Of a stretch of DNA of 33,518 bases, positions 23,934-32,529 are shown in pieces. Made by a program: the position numbers and the translations under genes. Under the pieces are notes generated by a model, which ran no database searches, was not told where the DNA came from, and worked only from the letters and a program-made list of their open reading frames with translations. Numbering within the stretch: position 1 is the first letter of the stretch; every line of letters begins with the position of its first letter. Origin of the DNA: Clostridiales bacterium UBA4821 (lineage in GTDB: Bacteria; Bacillota; Clostridia; Acetivibrionales; UBA4821); assembly GCA_002402315.1 (NCBI GenBank), contig DHFP01000138.1, positions 1-33,518 of the forward strand, written 5' to 3'.

Positions 23934-23960
23934 CGCAAAAAAGAGAGCCATAAGCTCTCT
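23934..23960 (-). terminator. terminator of the HD-domain gene
   Basis: A 7-bp stem AGAGAGC/GCTCTCT (23960-23954 with 23948-23942) runs into TTTTTT on the minus strand. The stop codon of the HD gene lies in the 5' arm. Confidence 0.85.
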
Positions 23961-25230
23961 AGTCGATATCAATTTCCCTCAAGCGACGGGTAAATACCCG
24001 GTCACCATCTGAGATATATACCACGTTATTTGCTGCTTCCATTAATTGATAGTCATCCATAAGATCAAAAATATCTTTGGCTATTATCTTTATCTTTGGA
24101 GATTTTATGAATGATAACCTCTCAATCCCGGAATATCGTGATGCCAATTTATCTAGATGTTCTTTTATCATGTTATCAAGAAGAGATCTGCCAGGTTGGA
24201 ATTGTCCGGTACTAATCAGATACTCACTTGCCACCAAAATCTGGGCCATTAAATTGCGCTGCCCCTTTCTCTTGCGTTGCAGTTCCTCGTCAAGGTGTAT
24301 TGTCTTCTTATAAGATATATCTTGCAACACCTCGACCTCGTTCTCATAGATATCAGTGTCAATTAAAACTTTTTTGCCATCTGTTATGATGCCCCTAATA
24401 AGGTTATCGTGAACTCGTTTTTCCGTCGTTCCAAGCTTCTGCAGTAAATCATCTGCCACCGAGACATCCACGCCCATCTTTCGGGCATCTGCGATGTCAT
24501 TAAACGCGTTTGAAAACTTATCTGCTAATTTTGCAATCATGACCTCGATAAAGCCCGGCAAGCCTTCGTTGATAAGCCAGATTCCCAGGTCTGCCGCTGT
24601 TCTTATGTCTACGGCATTATCAAACTTCTCGTTGTCAACCCTCATGCTTTGAAACAAGCAACTATGGCACGCTACTCCATCAAGAATTTTAGCGTCCCAA
24701 ACGAGATTTAATACTTGGCTAAACATCCAGACACCTTGCCTGTTGTGATTCCATGAACAACCTAGAAACCACTTGACTGCTACCTCACCAGGATGACCGG
24801 TGGGATAGTGAAAGGCATCATGTGCTAAGCAGATAGCTACTAGAAGACCTTCATCAATTTCTACCCCGAAATTCTTCCGCACATGCTCGGCAATTTTATT
24901 AACCGCCAGGATGGCAACTCTTAATGTGTGTATCCCTCTGGAATTGTAGAGATAGAAATAAGTATAAATTTGCGCTTTTCTGAAGGACTTCATGAACCCT
25001 ATTGACAAGATTATATTTTTAATGCTTTGCCTATAGGGGCTATTCTCCTGCCTATCTAAAATGGGTTTCATCTTTTTTAGAAGCTTTTTAAGCACTTTTG
25101 ACTTAGCCATCCCTGCTTGCTTAACTACCCTGTAGAGGCATTCATATAAAGTAATGTCCTCTATCTGCATTAGCTCGCTTAAAAACTTCTGATCTAATAC
25201 ATCCTGTAACACAACTGTTTCGTTAAACAT
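23959..25230 (-). CDS. dGTPase-like HD-domain phosphohydrolase
   Basis: A 423-residue metal-dependent hydrolase. The HD signature is laid out as in dGTP triphosphohydrolases: IHTLRVAILAV (first His), CLAHDAFHYPTGHPGE (compare AHD.gHpPFGHaGE of dGTPase), WNHNRQG (compare FEHN.Q) and a later AADLG Asp. The rest is helical and not recognised. If it acts on dNTPs, it may balance pools or limit phage replication; the substrate is inference. ATG 25230 has AAGGAG 11 bases upstream, while a TTG at 25236 has it 5 bases upstream, so the start is uncertain. A structured leader lies 39 bases before it. Confidence 0.75.
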   Translation of the reverse strand: MFNETVVLQDVLDQKFLSELMQIEDITLYECLYRVVKQAGMAKSKVLKKLLKKMKPILDRQENSPYRQSIKNIILSIGFMKSFRKAQIYTYFYLYNSRGIHTLRVAILAVNKIAEHVRKNFGVEIDEGLLVAICLAHDAFHYPTGHPGEVAVKWFLGCSWNHNRQGVWMFSQVLNLVWDAKILDGVACHSCLFQSMRVDNEKFDNAVDIRTAADLGIWLINEGLPGFIEVMIAKLADKFSNAFNDIADARKMGVDVSVADDLLQKLGTTEKRVHDNLIRGIITDGKKVLIDTDIYENEVEVLQDISYKKTIHLDEELQRKRKGQRNLMAQILVASEYLISTGQFQPGRSLLDNMIKEHLDKLASRYSGIERLSFIKSPKIKIIAKDIFDLMDDYQLMEAANNVVYISDGDRVFTRRLREIDID

Positions 25231-25268
25231 CCGCAAAATCTCTCCTTCGCTTTAACGTCTTATTTTTT

Positions 25269-25348
25269 CGGCTACCAGCCTATATAATATATATAAAAAT
25301 AGCCGGGCAGCATAATATCAGTCTCTACAGAAACTTTGCCGTCCAGCC
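25269..25348 (-). ncRNA. candidate cis-regulatory leader RNA of the HD gene
   Basis: A GC-rich, foldable island in AT-rich DNA. On the minus strand GGCTGG (25348-25343) can pair with CCGGCT (25306-25301), enclosing a hairpin AGTTTC-TGTA-GAGACT (25335-25320). The same CGGCTA (25305-25300) can instead pair perfectly with TAGCCG (25274-25269). The two pairings exclude each other, as in attenuators or riboswitches. No terminator T-run follows. I compared it by memory with common riboswitch classes and found no match. Confidence 0.4.
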
Positions 25349-25716
25349 AAAAATTATTTTTTTTGACCCAGTTCATTTTAATTTTCAGACAATTCCATCA
25401 ATGCCTTAATTATAATAAATTTGTCGAATTAAATCAATATAAATCGCTTAATAATTAGCAAATTTAACAAAAAAATTACCTTTTCCGCCTAAAATTAACC
25501 AATATGGTAAACCAATGTAAATTAGCGATATTTTGCTCTTTTTATCTCCCTAATTTTCCAATTTTAACTTGTTCTAATTTTATTCCTTATTCATATATAT
25601 TCTGAAGTAATTACTTTTTTACCTTTATTTGCTTAATTCAAAAAATTATGATGAAAACGGTTGTTAATTTGTGCTAATATAATGGTTAGGTAATAAGATT
25701 TTATGGTGGTCAGTAT
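25349..25716. other. AT-rich intergenic stretch without a gene
   Basis: About 370 bases of very AT-rich DNA between the HD leader and the PQQ-repeat gene. I see no ORF, no tRNA and no repeat array. A -10-like TATAAT lies at 25678-25683, 34 bases before the PQQ-repeat start, without a clear -35; ACC-AATAT-GGT near 25499 is a weak palindrome. Confidence 0.6.
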
Positions 25717-27294
25717 ATGTCGAACAAAAAATTCCCGAATTTTATAACTCTACTAATGTGCCTGTTAGTATGTATATCTGCTTTTGCCGTAGGTGTTTTT
25801 CTGGTATCCAATAATTCTCCCGCATTTTCTTTTCCTGTTGAAAAGGAGGACGTTATTAAATGGAAAATATTAAATGGTTCAACTGTTTCTCAGATTTATA
25901 GAAGGTGGGGTGACCTGTCTTTCGGCAAACCCTCCGAGTATTCCCAAGTCGAGGGAATAGTATGCTTCCGCGGTAATAATTATAGAGATTCTGCAAGCTT
26001 CGGAACGGTTGAAATTCACTCAGGAAAGCTGGAAAAGGTATGGAACTACAGCATAGGCCGGATTGATTCCTGGAGCGGTGTGGGATGGAATGGGCAGCCT
26101 TCCATAGTAAAGTGGAGTGAAAACCTGAAAGAACATATGAATATATCCCAATCACAAAAACAAAAAACAGACCTGAAAGAAGTAATCTACGGTACCCTGG
26201 ACAGCAAGGTTTACTTTCTTGATCTTGAAACAGGCGAGCCTACCCGTAACCCTATAAAGGCTGCAGGTCCGATCAAGGGAAGTGTCTCTATTGACCCCAG
26301 GGGGATTCCCCTCCTTTACGTCGGTCAAGGGATAGACAAGGTAAACGGCAAAAAAGTTTCTATTGGTTATGGCATTTACAGCCTGATTGACCAGAAAAGG
26401 TTGTTCTTTATTAACGGTATTGATAAATTTGCACCAAAAGGCTGGGGGGCTTTTGATTCTACCGGTCTTGTTCACGCTCAAACCGATACCCTGATTGAGG
26501 CTGGGGAAAATGGAGTGGTATATACCCTCAAGTTGAATACCTTTTATGCCCCTGAGAGCGGTGGCTTAAGAATTAATCCCAAAGTCACCAAATACACCTA
26601 CCGGACTTCCATGAATAAAAAATTGGGTATCGAAAATTCCATCGCTGTTTATAAAAACTTTGCATACTTCGCAGATAACGATGGCATACTCCAGTGCCTG
26701 GATTTAAATACACTCTCTCCTGTATGGGTAAGGGATGTATCAGATGATACGGACAGTACCATTGTGTTGGAAGAGGCCGGAGAAGATGTTTTCCTGTACA
26801 CCGCAAATGAAGTAGATCATCAGAGTAGTAAAGGGTATTCATATATTCGTAAGATTAATGCTTTGAACGGTGCACTTGAATGGGAAAACGCGTATAAATG
26901 TTCATACAGCCGCACAAATGGCGGCGTTTTAGGTACACCTGCAGTAGGAAAGCAGGACATTAATGACCTTGTAATTTTCAATCTGGCTAAGATTAACGGT
27001 ACCAATAAAGGAAAACTGATTGCTTTTAATAAGTCCAGTGGTAAACCCGTATGGGAAAATACTTTCAATAATTATTCGTGGAGTTCGCCTGTTGATGTTT
27101 ATACTCCCGGGGGCAAAGGCTATATAATTTTCTGTGATTCTGCCGGAAATATGTTTCTCATTAGTGGAAAAGACGGTAAGATTCTAGACAGAATCTCTCT
27201 GGGAGCAAATGTTGAAGGCTCTCCGGCAGTATATGAAGATATGGTTGTAGTTGGTACAAGGGGTCAGAAAATATTTTGTGTAAGAATTAGGTAA
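25717..27294 (+). CDS. membrane-anchored PQQ-repeat beta-propeller protein
   Basis: A 525-residue surface protein. An uncleaved-looking N-terminal segment (FITLLMCLLVCISAFAVGVFLV, residues 10-31) anchors it; the rest should lie outside the membrane. Several PQQ-type propeller blades are visible through repeats such as YFLDLETGEP, LQCLDLNTLSPVWVRDV, KINALNGALEWENA and IAFNKSSGKPVWENT, and the last blade LISGKDGKILDRISLG. The Trp-docking residues argue for a full propeller like BamB, usually a protein-binding scaffold rather than an enzyme; no PQQ-dehydrogenase active site is seen. It precedes the transketolase genes by 90 bases, with a separate promoter between. Confidence 0.82.
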   Translation: MSNKKFPNFITLLMCLLVCISAFAVGVFLVSNNSPAFSFPVEKEDVIKWKILNGSTVSQIYRRWGDLSFGKPSEYSQVEGIVCFRGNNYRDSASFGTVEIHSGKLEKVWNYSIGRIDSWSGVGWNGQPSIVKWSENLKEHMNISQSQKQKTDLKEVIYGTLDSKVYFLDLETGEPTRNPIKAAGPIKGSVSIDPRGIPLLYVGQGIDKVNGKKVSIGYGIYSLIDQKRLFFINGIDKFAPKGWGAFDSTGLVHAQTDTLIEAGENGVVYTLKLNTFYAPESGGLRINPKVTKYTYRTSMNKKLGIENSIAVYKNFAYFADNDGILQCLDLNTLSPVWVRDVSDDTDSTIVLEEAGEDVFLYTANEVDHQSSKGYSYIRKINALNGALEWENAYKCSYSRTNGGVLGTPAVGKQDINDLVIFNLAKINGTNKGKLIAFNKSSGKPVWENTFNNYSWSSPVDVYTPGGKGYIIFCDSAGNMFLISGKDGKILDRISLGANVEGSPAVYEDMVVVGTRGQKIFCVRIR

Positions 27295-27311
27295 ATATAT
27301 ATCACATATTA

Positions 27312-27341
27312 TTGTAAAATGGTCTTGAAAAAGTATATACT
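27312..27341 (+). promoter_or_regulatory. promoter of the transketolase-pfp operon
   Basis: TTGTAA (27312-27317), 18 bases, TATACT (27336-27341), about 44 bases before the start at 27385. Confidence 0.5.
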
Positions 27342-27384
27342 ATATTTAACAAATATACATCATAATAATGAGGAGTACATACTA

Positions 27385-28233
27385 ATGAATACAATTGATT
27401 TAAAACCCCTTGAGATAGTGTCAACCAAAATTAGGCTTGGTATTCTTGATGCTGTATTCCACGCCCAATCCGGCCACCCCGGGGGTTCCTTATCCTCCGC
27501 TGACATTTTAACGGTTTTGTATTTCCATGAGATGAAGATAGACCCGTCCAATCCAAAGTGGGAAGACCGGGATAGATTCGTCCTTTCAAAAGGCCACTGC
27601 TCGCCTGCGCTTTATGCAACTCTGGCAGCTAAAGGTTTTTTCCCTCTGGAAGAATTGAAAAACTTCAGGCACATAGACAGTTACCTGCAAGGACATCCTG
27701 ATATGAAAAAGGTTCCTGGTGTTGACATGTCTACAGGATCTCTGGGGCAGGGTCTTTCGGCAGCAAACGGTATGGCTCTTGCCGGTAAGCTTGATAAAAA
27801 GGATTACCGGGTTTATGTATTAATGGGCGATGGTGAAATAGAAGAAGGCCAGATATGGGAAGCTGCAATGGCTGCATCTCATTATAAACTGGATAATCTT
27901 ACCGCGTTTGTCGACTATAATAGGCTTCAAATTGATGGTTGTATTTCGGATGTCATGTCTCCCGAACCTATAGATGAGAAATTTAAGGCTTTCGGCTGGA
28001 ATGTCATAAAAATTAATGGACATGATTTTAAACAGATTATCTCGGCTATAGATGAATCAAAAAATACTAACGGCAAACCCACTATTATAATTTGTGAAAC
28101 CACAAAGGGCAAAGGTATTTCTTTTATGCAAGGTATAGCCGGCTGGCACGGAAAGGCGCCGAATGAAGAGCAATATAAGCAGGCGCTATCTGAGCTTCAA
28201 GCTCATCTTGGCAGATTGGAGAGTGATGTTTAA
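27385..28233 (+). CDS. transketolase, N-terminal (TPP-binding) subunit
   Basis: A 282-residue half of transketolase, which moves two-carbon units between sugar phosphates in the non-oxidative pentose phosphate pathway. Catalytic histidines are in SGHPGG (31), KGH (71) and QGHP (104). The thiamine-diphosphate motif GDGEIEEG (148-155) and FVDYNRLQIDG follow. ATG 27385 follows GAGGAG; the longer frame back to 27319 lacks a ribosome site. Its stop overlaps the start of the second subunit (TAATG), so the two are made in equal amounts. Split transketolases are common in clostridia. Confidence 0.95.
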   Translation: MNTIDLKPLEIVSTKIRLGILDAVFHAQSGHPGGSLSSADILTVLYFHEMKIDPSNPKWEDRDRFVLSKGHCSPALYATLAAKGFFPLEELKNFRHIDSYLQGHPDMKKVPGVDMSTGSLGQGLSAANGMALAGKLDKKDYRVYVLMGDGEIEEGQIWEAAMAASHYKLDNLTAFVDYNRLQIDGCISDVMSPEPIDEKFKAFGWNVIKINGHDFKQIISAIDESKNTNGKPTIIICETTKGKGISFMQGIAGWHGKAPNEEQYKQALSELQAHLGRLESDV

Positions 28234-29168
28234 TGTCCGATAAAATTGCAACCCGGGAAGCATATGGTACAGCTCTTGCCGAACTGGGAGAAAAATATAA
28301 AAATATAGTTGTAATGGATGCCGACTTAAGTAAAAGTACATATACCTGCAAGTTCCTTGAAAAATTTCCTGATCGTTTTTTCAATATGGGAATTGCTGAA
28401 GCCAACATGGCAGCCACGGCTGCAGGCCTAGCTTCATGTAATAAAATTCCTTTTATCAGTACATTTGCAGTCTTTGCATCTGGCAGAGCTTTTGACCAGA
28501 TTAGAAATTCCATAGCATACCCGGAGTTAAACGTCAAAATAGGCGCCACCCATGCCGGAATCACTGTAGGTGAAGATGGAGGGTCTCATCAGTCAATAGA
28601 AGATATTGCGTTGATGCGTTCCATTCCCGGCATGACAGTAATATGTCCTGCTGACGGGATAGAAACCAAAGCCGCTGTTGAAGCATCAATCCTGCATAAA
28701 GGGCCTGTTTATCTCCGGCTTGGCAGGGTAGCTGTTCCTTTTGTAAATAAAGATACCTCTGATTATAAATTCGAGATAGGAAAAGCAGTAAAACTGGCTG
28801 ACGGTAATGATGTTACAATAATTGCAACAGGCCTGATGGTTCAGGAAGCCCTTGAGGCCAGAGAACTCCTTTATAAGGATGGTATTTCCGCCGGGGTAAT
28901 AAATATGCATACCATCAAACCTATTGATGAGCAGGCAATCATTGACGCTGCTACATCCACAGGAAGAATTGTAACCGCTGAAGAACATTCTATAATAGGA
29001 GGCCTTAGTGAGGCAGTTGCAGGAGTAACTTCCAGATATTGCCCCGTTCCCGTCGCAATGGTTGGTATCAGGGATGTATTCGGAAGATCCGGTAAACCGG
29101 GTGAGCTCATGAAGTATTACGGTCTTACATCACTTGACATAGTACAAAGTGTAAAATCAATTATTTAG
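28233..29168 (+). CDS. transketolase, C-terminal (pyrimidine and C-terminal domain) subunit
   Basis: A 311-residue partner of the preceding subunit. It provides the pyrimidine-binding domain, with the cofactor-activating Glu56 in FFNMGIAEANM, and HAGITVGEDGGSHQSIEDIALMRSIPGM, then the C-terminal domain with VTAEEHSIIGGLSEAV and RDVFGRSGKPGEL. Such two-piece enzymes form an alpha2-beta2 complex. It overlaps the first gene by one base and is followed after 31 bases by the phosphofructokinase. Confidence 0.95.
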   Translation: MSDKIATREAYGTALAELGEKYKNIVVMDADLSKSTYTCKFLEKFPDRFFNMGIAEANMAATAAGLASCNKIPFISTFAVFASGRAFDQIRNSIAYPELNVKIGATHAGITVGEDGGSHQSIEDIALMRSIPGMTVICPADGIETKAAVEASILHKGPVYLRLGRVAVPFVNKDTSDYKFEIGKAVKLADGNDVTIIATGLMVQEALEARELLYKDGISAGVINMHTIKPIDEQAIIDAATSTGRIVTAEEHSIIGGLSEAVAGVTSRYCPVPVAMVGIRDVFGRSGKPGELMKYYGLTSLDIVQSVKSII

Positions 29169-29199
29169 AATGAAACACATAATATAGGGAGAGATTTGT

Positions 29200-30456
29200 A
29201 TGAAACTTATCGGTAATTGTGTAATTGCCCTGTCGGGTGGACCAACAGCAGTTATAAATGCCAGCCTCTGCGGGGTTATTCAAAAAGCAATAAAAGCCGA
29301 CGAGATTACAGGCGTATACGGCTCGCTGCATGGAATCCTGGGAATAATAGACGATAACCTGGTAGATTTGGGTAAGGAAAATCCTTTTGAGCTGGAACTG
29401 CTAAAAACAACCCCCTCCTCTATACTCGGTTCATGCAGATATAAGCTAAAACCGCCTGGAGAAGGGAAAGACTATCACAAGATTCTTAATACGTTCAAGA
29501 AGCATAATATAAGATATTTCTTCTACATCGGCGGCAATGACTCAATGGATACGGCTGATAAATTGAATAGATTTATTAATGATTCCGGATATGATATTTG
29601 CATCATTGGAATTCCAAAAACCATAGATAATGATCTGGCAGGCACTGATCACTGTCCGGGATTCGGGAGTGCAGCCAAGTATATTTCTACAACCGTAGCC
29701 GAAATAAAACGCGATGCAAACGTCTACCCAAGCAGCCAGATAACCATTGTAGAAATAATGGGCCGCAATGCAGGCTGGCTTACAGCTTCCAGCGCACTGG
29801 CAAATATCACTGGAGAAGGACCCGATTTGATTTACTTGCCGGAGGTTCCTTTCTCTCCTGAAAAGTTCTGTCAGAATGTGAGCAAAATTCACAAAGAAAA
29901 AGGCAATGTAATAATCTGTGCATCGGAAGGAATAAAAGATTCAGAAGGAAATTATATAGCCCAATTGGAGACTGTTCAATCCCACGATGCCTTTGGACAT
30001 GCTCAGCTCGGCGGCGTAGGCAATGTACTTAAGTCATTAATCTCAGATATCGACAAGAGAATAAAAGTCATAGAGCTAAGCATTATGCAAAGAAGTTCAG
30101 CCCACCTGGCCTCAGCTACAGATATTAATGAAGCCTTTAAAGCAGGGGAAAATGCTATTAGATTCGCAATTCAGGGAAGTTCCGGTTATATGGTTTCCAT
30201 TATCCGTGAAAACCAAAATCCCTATCTCTGCAGTTTTGGTTTAACTCCCTTATCTGCGGTGGCAAATAAAGAAAACAAAATTCCTCTAAACTGGATAAAC
30301 TCTGAGGCTAATGGAGTTAATCAGGAAGTCATAGATTATATCCTGCCTTTAGTTAAAGGGCGCTCAGACTTCCACGAAGATAACAATGGCCTTCCCAGAT
30401 TTGCGAATTTGAAGAAGCTTCCGGTTAAGCAGGAGAGTATCAAGGATGAACCATAA
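29200..30456 (+). CDS. pfp: diphosphate-dependent phosphofructokinase
   Basis: A 418-residue phosphofructokinase that uses or forms PPi instead of ATP in the reversible step between fructose 6-phosphate and the 1,6-bisphosphate. Phosphoryl-donor preference is read from two places. GGNDS (111-115) has Asp where ATP enzymes have Gly, and PKTIDND (139-145) has Lys where ATP enzymes have Gly; both are the PPi type. The catalytic Asp lies in TIDND, and EIMGRNAGWLTA follows. It lies in one run with transketolase, fitting the reported use of such enzymes as sedoheptulose 7-phosphate kinases in cellulolytic clostridia. ATG 29200 follows AGGGAGAG. Confidence 0.9.
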   Translation: MKLIGNCVIALSGGPTAVINASLCGVIQKAIKADEITGVYGSLHGILGIIDDNLVDLGKENPFELELLKTTPSSILGSCRYKLKPPGEGKDYHKILNTFKKHNIRYFFYIGGNDSMDTADKLNRFINDSGYDICIIGIPKTIDNDLAGTDHCPGFGSAAKYISTTVAEIKRDANVYPSSQITIVEIMGRNAGWLTASSALANITGEGPDLIYLPEVPFSPEKFCQNVSKIHKEKGNVIICASEGIKDSEGNYIAQLETVQSHDAFGHAQLGGVGNVLKSLISDIDKRIKVIELSIMQRSSAHLASATDINEAFKAGENAIRFAIQGSSGYMVSIIRENQNPYLCSFGLTPLSAVANKENKIPLNWINSEANGVNQEVIDYILPLVKGRSDFHEDNNGLPRFANLKKLPVKQESIKDEP

Positions 30457-30468
30457 TTTCCTAGACAT

Positions 30469-30505
30469 AAAAAAGCCAGGCGCTTTATAAAATCCGGCTT
30501 TTTTT
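30469..30505 (+). terminator. terminator of the transketolase-pfp operon
   Basis: AAAAAAGCC-(A)-GG pairs with CCGGCTTTTTTT across a 13-base loop, ending in seven T. Confidence 0.85.
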
Positions 30506-30513
30506 ACAAACAG

Positions 30514-30533
30514 AAAGACGGTTTCCCGTCTTT
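30514..30533 (-). terminator. probable terminator of the diguanylate cyclase gene
   Basis: AAAGACGG and CCGTCTTT around a short loop, about 35 bases after the minus-strand gene; the T-tract is weak. A GCTTTATAAA/TTTATAAAGC inverted repeat (30482-30491, 30531-30540) spans both terminators. Confidence 0.5.
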
Positions 30534-30566
30534 ATAAAGCTACTTTTTCTATTTGACACAATTTTT

Positions 30567-31175
30567 TTATTGTCTTTTTTTGTGCACCACCCTGTTTCTA
30601 CCTGAGTTTTTTGCTCTGTAGAGGTTCTTGTCTGTTTCCGCCACCAGTTTATCTAAGTTAGATTTTCCCGGGTCCGGGATTCCGGCTGCTGCTCCTATAC
30701 TGACTGTAACTATCGGAGCTACTGTAGATTTCTTATGTTCAATCTGCAGATTTTGCACTCCTTTACGCAGGGCATTTGCAACAAATACGGCCTCGCTCAG
30801 GTTGGTATTAGGGAGAATTACCATAAATTCCTCCCCTCCAAACCTCGCCAGAAAGTCACCCGGCCTGCTTAAGGTACACTTTAACGTCTGTGCCACTTGC
30901 CACAGGCAATCATCTCCCGTGAGGTGCCCGTAACAGTCATTGTACAGTTTAAAATTATCAATATCTACCATCAGAACCGCTAAGGGCCATTGCCCTCTTG
31001 ATGCCCGGCGCCATTCCTCTTCCATCCGAAGGTCAAAGCACCTCCGATTGTAAACTTCTGCCAAGGCGTCAACCATTACCAGTTTCTCTAACTTTCCTTT
31101 TTCTTCTTCAAGTTTTAAAACCCATTCTATCAACTCTTCCCGTGTTAACTCTTTGACTTCTTTCAACCTTAACAT
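30567..31175 (-). CDS. diguanylate cyclase (GGDEF domain)
   Basis: About 202 residues; makes the second messenger c-di-GMP from two GTP. A short coiled segment (EELIEWVLKLEEEKGKLEKL) precedes the domain, which has the metal-site VDIDNFKLYND and an intact active site GGEEF (113-117). The inhibitory I-site RPGD lies five residues before it, so product feedback is expected. No sensor domain or membrane segment, so the input is unknown. ATG 31175 lies directly against GAGAGG; TTG 31166 with normal spacing may be the true start. The longer frame to 31256 crosses a terminator and is unlikely. Confidence 0.88.
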   Translation of the reverse strand: MLRLKEVKELTREELIEWVLKLEEEKGKLEKLVMVDALAEVYNRRCFDLRMEEEWRRASRGQWPLAVLMVDIDNFKLYNDCYGHLTGDDCLWQVAQTLKCTLSRPGDFLARFGGEEFMVILPNTNLSEAVFVANALRKGVQNLQIEHKKSTVAPIVTVSIGAAAGIPDPGKSNLDKLVAETDKNLYRAKNSGRNRVVHKKRQ

Positions 31176-31224
31176 CCTCTCTCGATTTAAAATAATAAAA
31201 TTTATAAAAACTTTCATCCCAAAT

Positions 31225-31277
31225 AAAAAAGGCGGTTGTGCTTTATCATATGACACAAATCATTTGAAACAATCGCC
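31225..31277 (-). terminator. terminator between the SleB-like gene and the cyclase
   Basis: Minus strand GGCGATTGT (31277-31269) pairs with ACAACCGCC (31239-31231, one mismatch) and runs into TTTTTT (31230-31225). The loop is long, 29 bases, so it could also be an attenuator for the cyclase gene 50 bases further on. Confidence 0.6.
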
Positions 31278-31421
31278 CCTTCAAGTTATTCAGGACAAAA
31301 TTCATATTTTAAAATTTGATACAGTTATTTTTATTATATTATATAATAAGCTTAAAATACAATGATTAATCCTGCAAACTTTGTTGAATCTTGGCAAATT
31401 TTATGTTAATTTATTGCTTTT

Positions 31422-32099
31422 TTACTTTGCAAAAATATGCTTTCCTATCTGTACTACCTGGGGCCTGCTCCATATCCACTTGCTTGTTGCTGTAGCAGGA
31501 TTGAAATAGTAGATACATCCCCCTGTTGGATCCCAGCCATTGAGAGCATCCCGGGCAGCGTTATACGAGATGTTATCCGGCTCAAGATCTATTTGCCCAT
31601 CATCTACAGCCGTAAAAGCTCCCGGCTGATATATTACTCCTGCAATGGTTTTAGGAAATTTAGGATTTTCAGCCCTATTCAGCACAACTGCTGCAATTCC
31701 AACTTTTCCGGCATAGGGCTCTCCTCTAGCCTCTCCATGAATAATATGTGCAAGTAAATTAACATTTCTTGAAGCTGAATAGTTGGCTCTTGATACAGGC
31801 CTTTTTCCTGTCGGAAGCCCTAAAGCTGCAAGAGTTTCAGGACCTGCTACCCCATCTATTTTAAGTCCGTTTTTACCCTGAAACCACTTTACGGAAGAGT
31901 AGGTTTTGTATCCGTAAATTCCATCTACTGACCCCTTGTAATAACCCCATCTTTTTAATTTGACTTGAATGTTGATTACCTCGTCACCCCTCGAACCATA
32001 GTAGGAAAGTGTTGTAATAGGAGTCGGACAGGTATATATTGCAATACATAATACTAAAGTCAAAACGCTTATCATAATAGCTATTTTACTTTTTTTCAA
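31422..32099 (-). CDS. SleB-like spore cortex/cell wall hydrolase
   Basis: A 225-residue exported enzyme. The TTG start at 32099 follows GAGGGG at a good distance; the frame upstream has no ribosome site. A signal peptide (KIAIMISVLTLVLCIAIYT) is followed by a peptidoglycan-binding domain at about 35-95 (GDEVINIQVKLKRWGYYKGSVDGIYG...FQGKNGLKIDGVAGPETL). The hydrolase_2 catalytic domain follows, with IIHGEARGEPYAGKVGIAAVVLNR (likely catalytic Glu123) and GGCIYYFNPATA. This is the SleB/CwlJ pattern: lytic cleavage of cortex peptidoglycan in germination. The usual partner ypeB is not next to it. The 220 bases upstream hold no gene. Confidence 0.92.
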   Translation of the reverse strand: MKKSKIAIMISVLTLVLCIAIYTCPTPITTLSYYGSRGDEVINIQVKLKRWGYYKGSVDGIYGYKTYSSVKWFQGKNGLKIDGVAGPETLAALGLPTGKRPVSRANYSASRNVNLLAHIIHGEARGEPYAGKVGIAAVVLNRAENPKFPKTIAGVIYQPGAFTAVDDGQIDLEPDNISYNAARDALNGWDPTGGCIYYFNPATATSKWIWSRPQVVQIGKHIFAK

Positions 32100-32322
32100 T
32101 GTAAATACCCCTCTTCTTGTTATATATTTTGTTCGGATTGCCAAGCTGTTCTTTTATATTTTCTGCATTTCCAGACAAAATATTCTTACGCGGTTACTTG
32201 TTTACCTGATTCTTTGAGTATTCACACCGGCGCAATTAGTATTATTATTTGTATCATTCTTTTTATGATATCAATATAATGATATTAGAAAGCTGTGAGT
32301 AAATGCAAAGGAGGTTTTCCGG

Positions 32323-32529
32323 TTGAGTAGTTTTAACGAACTTTTTAAGGAAGCGGGCCAGAAAAAGATTAGATTATTAAACTCTCTGAATGAAGTAGAT
32401 TCTTTCCTGGACTTTTATATTAATAGAATGTTCAGGCCTCATTTTAACCTATTTAAGCACCATAGGAATATAATAAATTTTCCGAAGGACCTTAATAACC
32501 TAAGAAATAAATTCATCAGGAAACCTTAG
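32323..32529 (+). CDS. small uncharacterised basic protein
   Basis: A 68-residue protein, not recognised. The TTG at 32323 has a full AAGGAGG eight bases upstream, which supports translation. It is basic, with a helical first half (FNELFKEAGQKKIRLLNSLNEVDSFLDFYINRMF) and His/Asn-rich second half (HRNIINFPKDLNNLRNKF). No signal peptide, membrane segment or cysteines. It precedes the DUF5610-like gene in the same direction, 115 bases away. Confidence 0.55.
   Translation: MSSFNELFKEAGQKKIRLLNSLNEVDSFLDFYINRMFRPHFNLFKHHRNIINFPKDLNNLRNKFIRKP

Noticed and set aside
25269..25348. A c-di-GMP-I (GEMM) riboswitch reading of the HD leader
   Set aside because: The ACGGCAAAG and GGCTGGTAGCCGAA segments recall GEMM, but the required order of GGCAAA, GACGCAAAG and the tetraloop-receptor stem is not present, so I call it only an unclassified candidate.
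30482..30540. GCTTTATAAA/TTTATAAAGC inverted repeat as a mobile-element end
   Set aside because: It simply spans two convergent terminators and has no ORF or direct repeats; better seen as part of the 3' structures of both genes.
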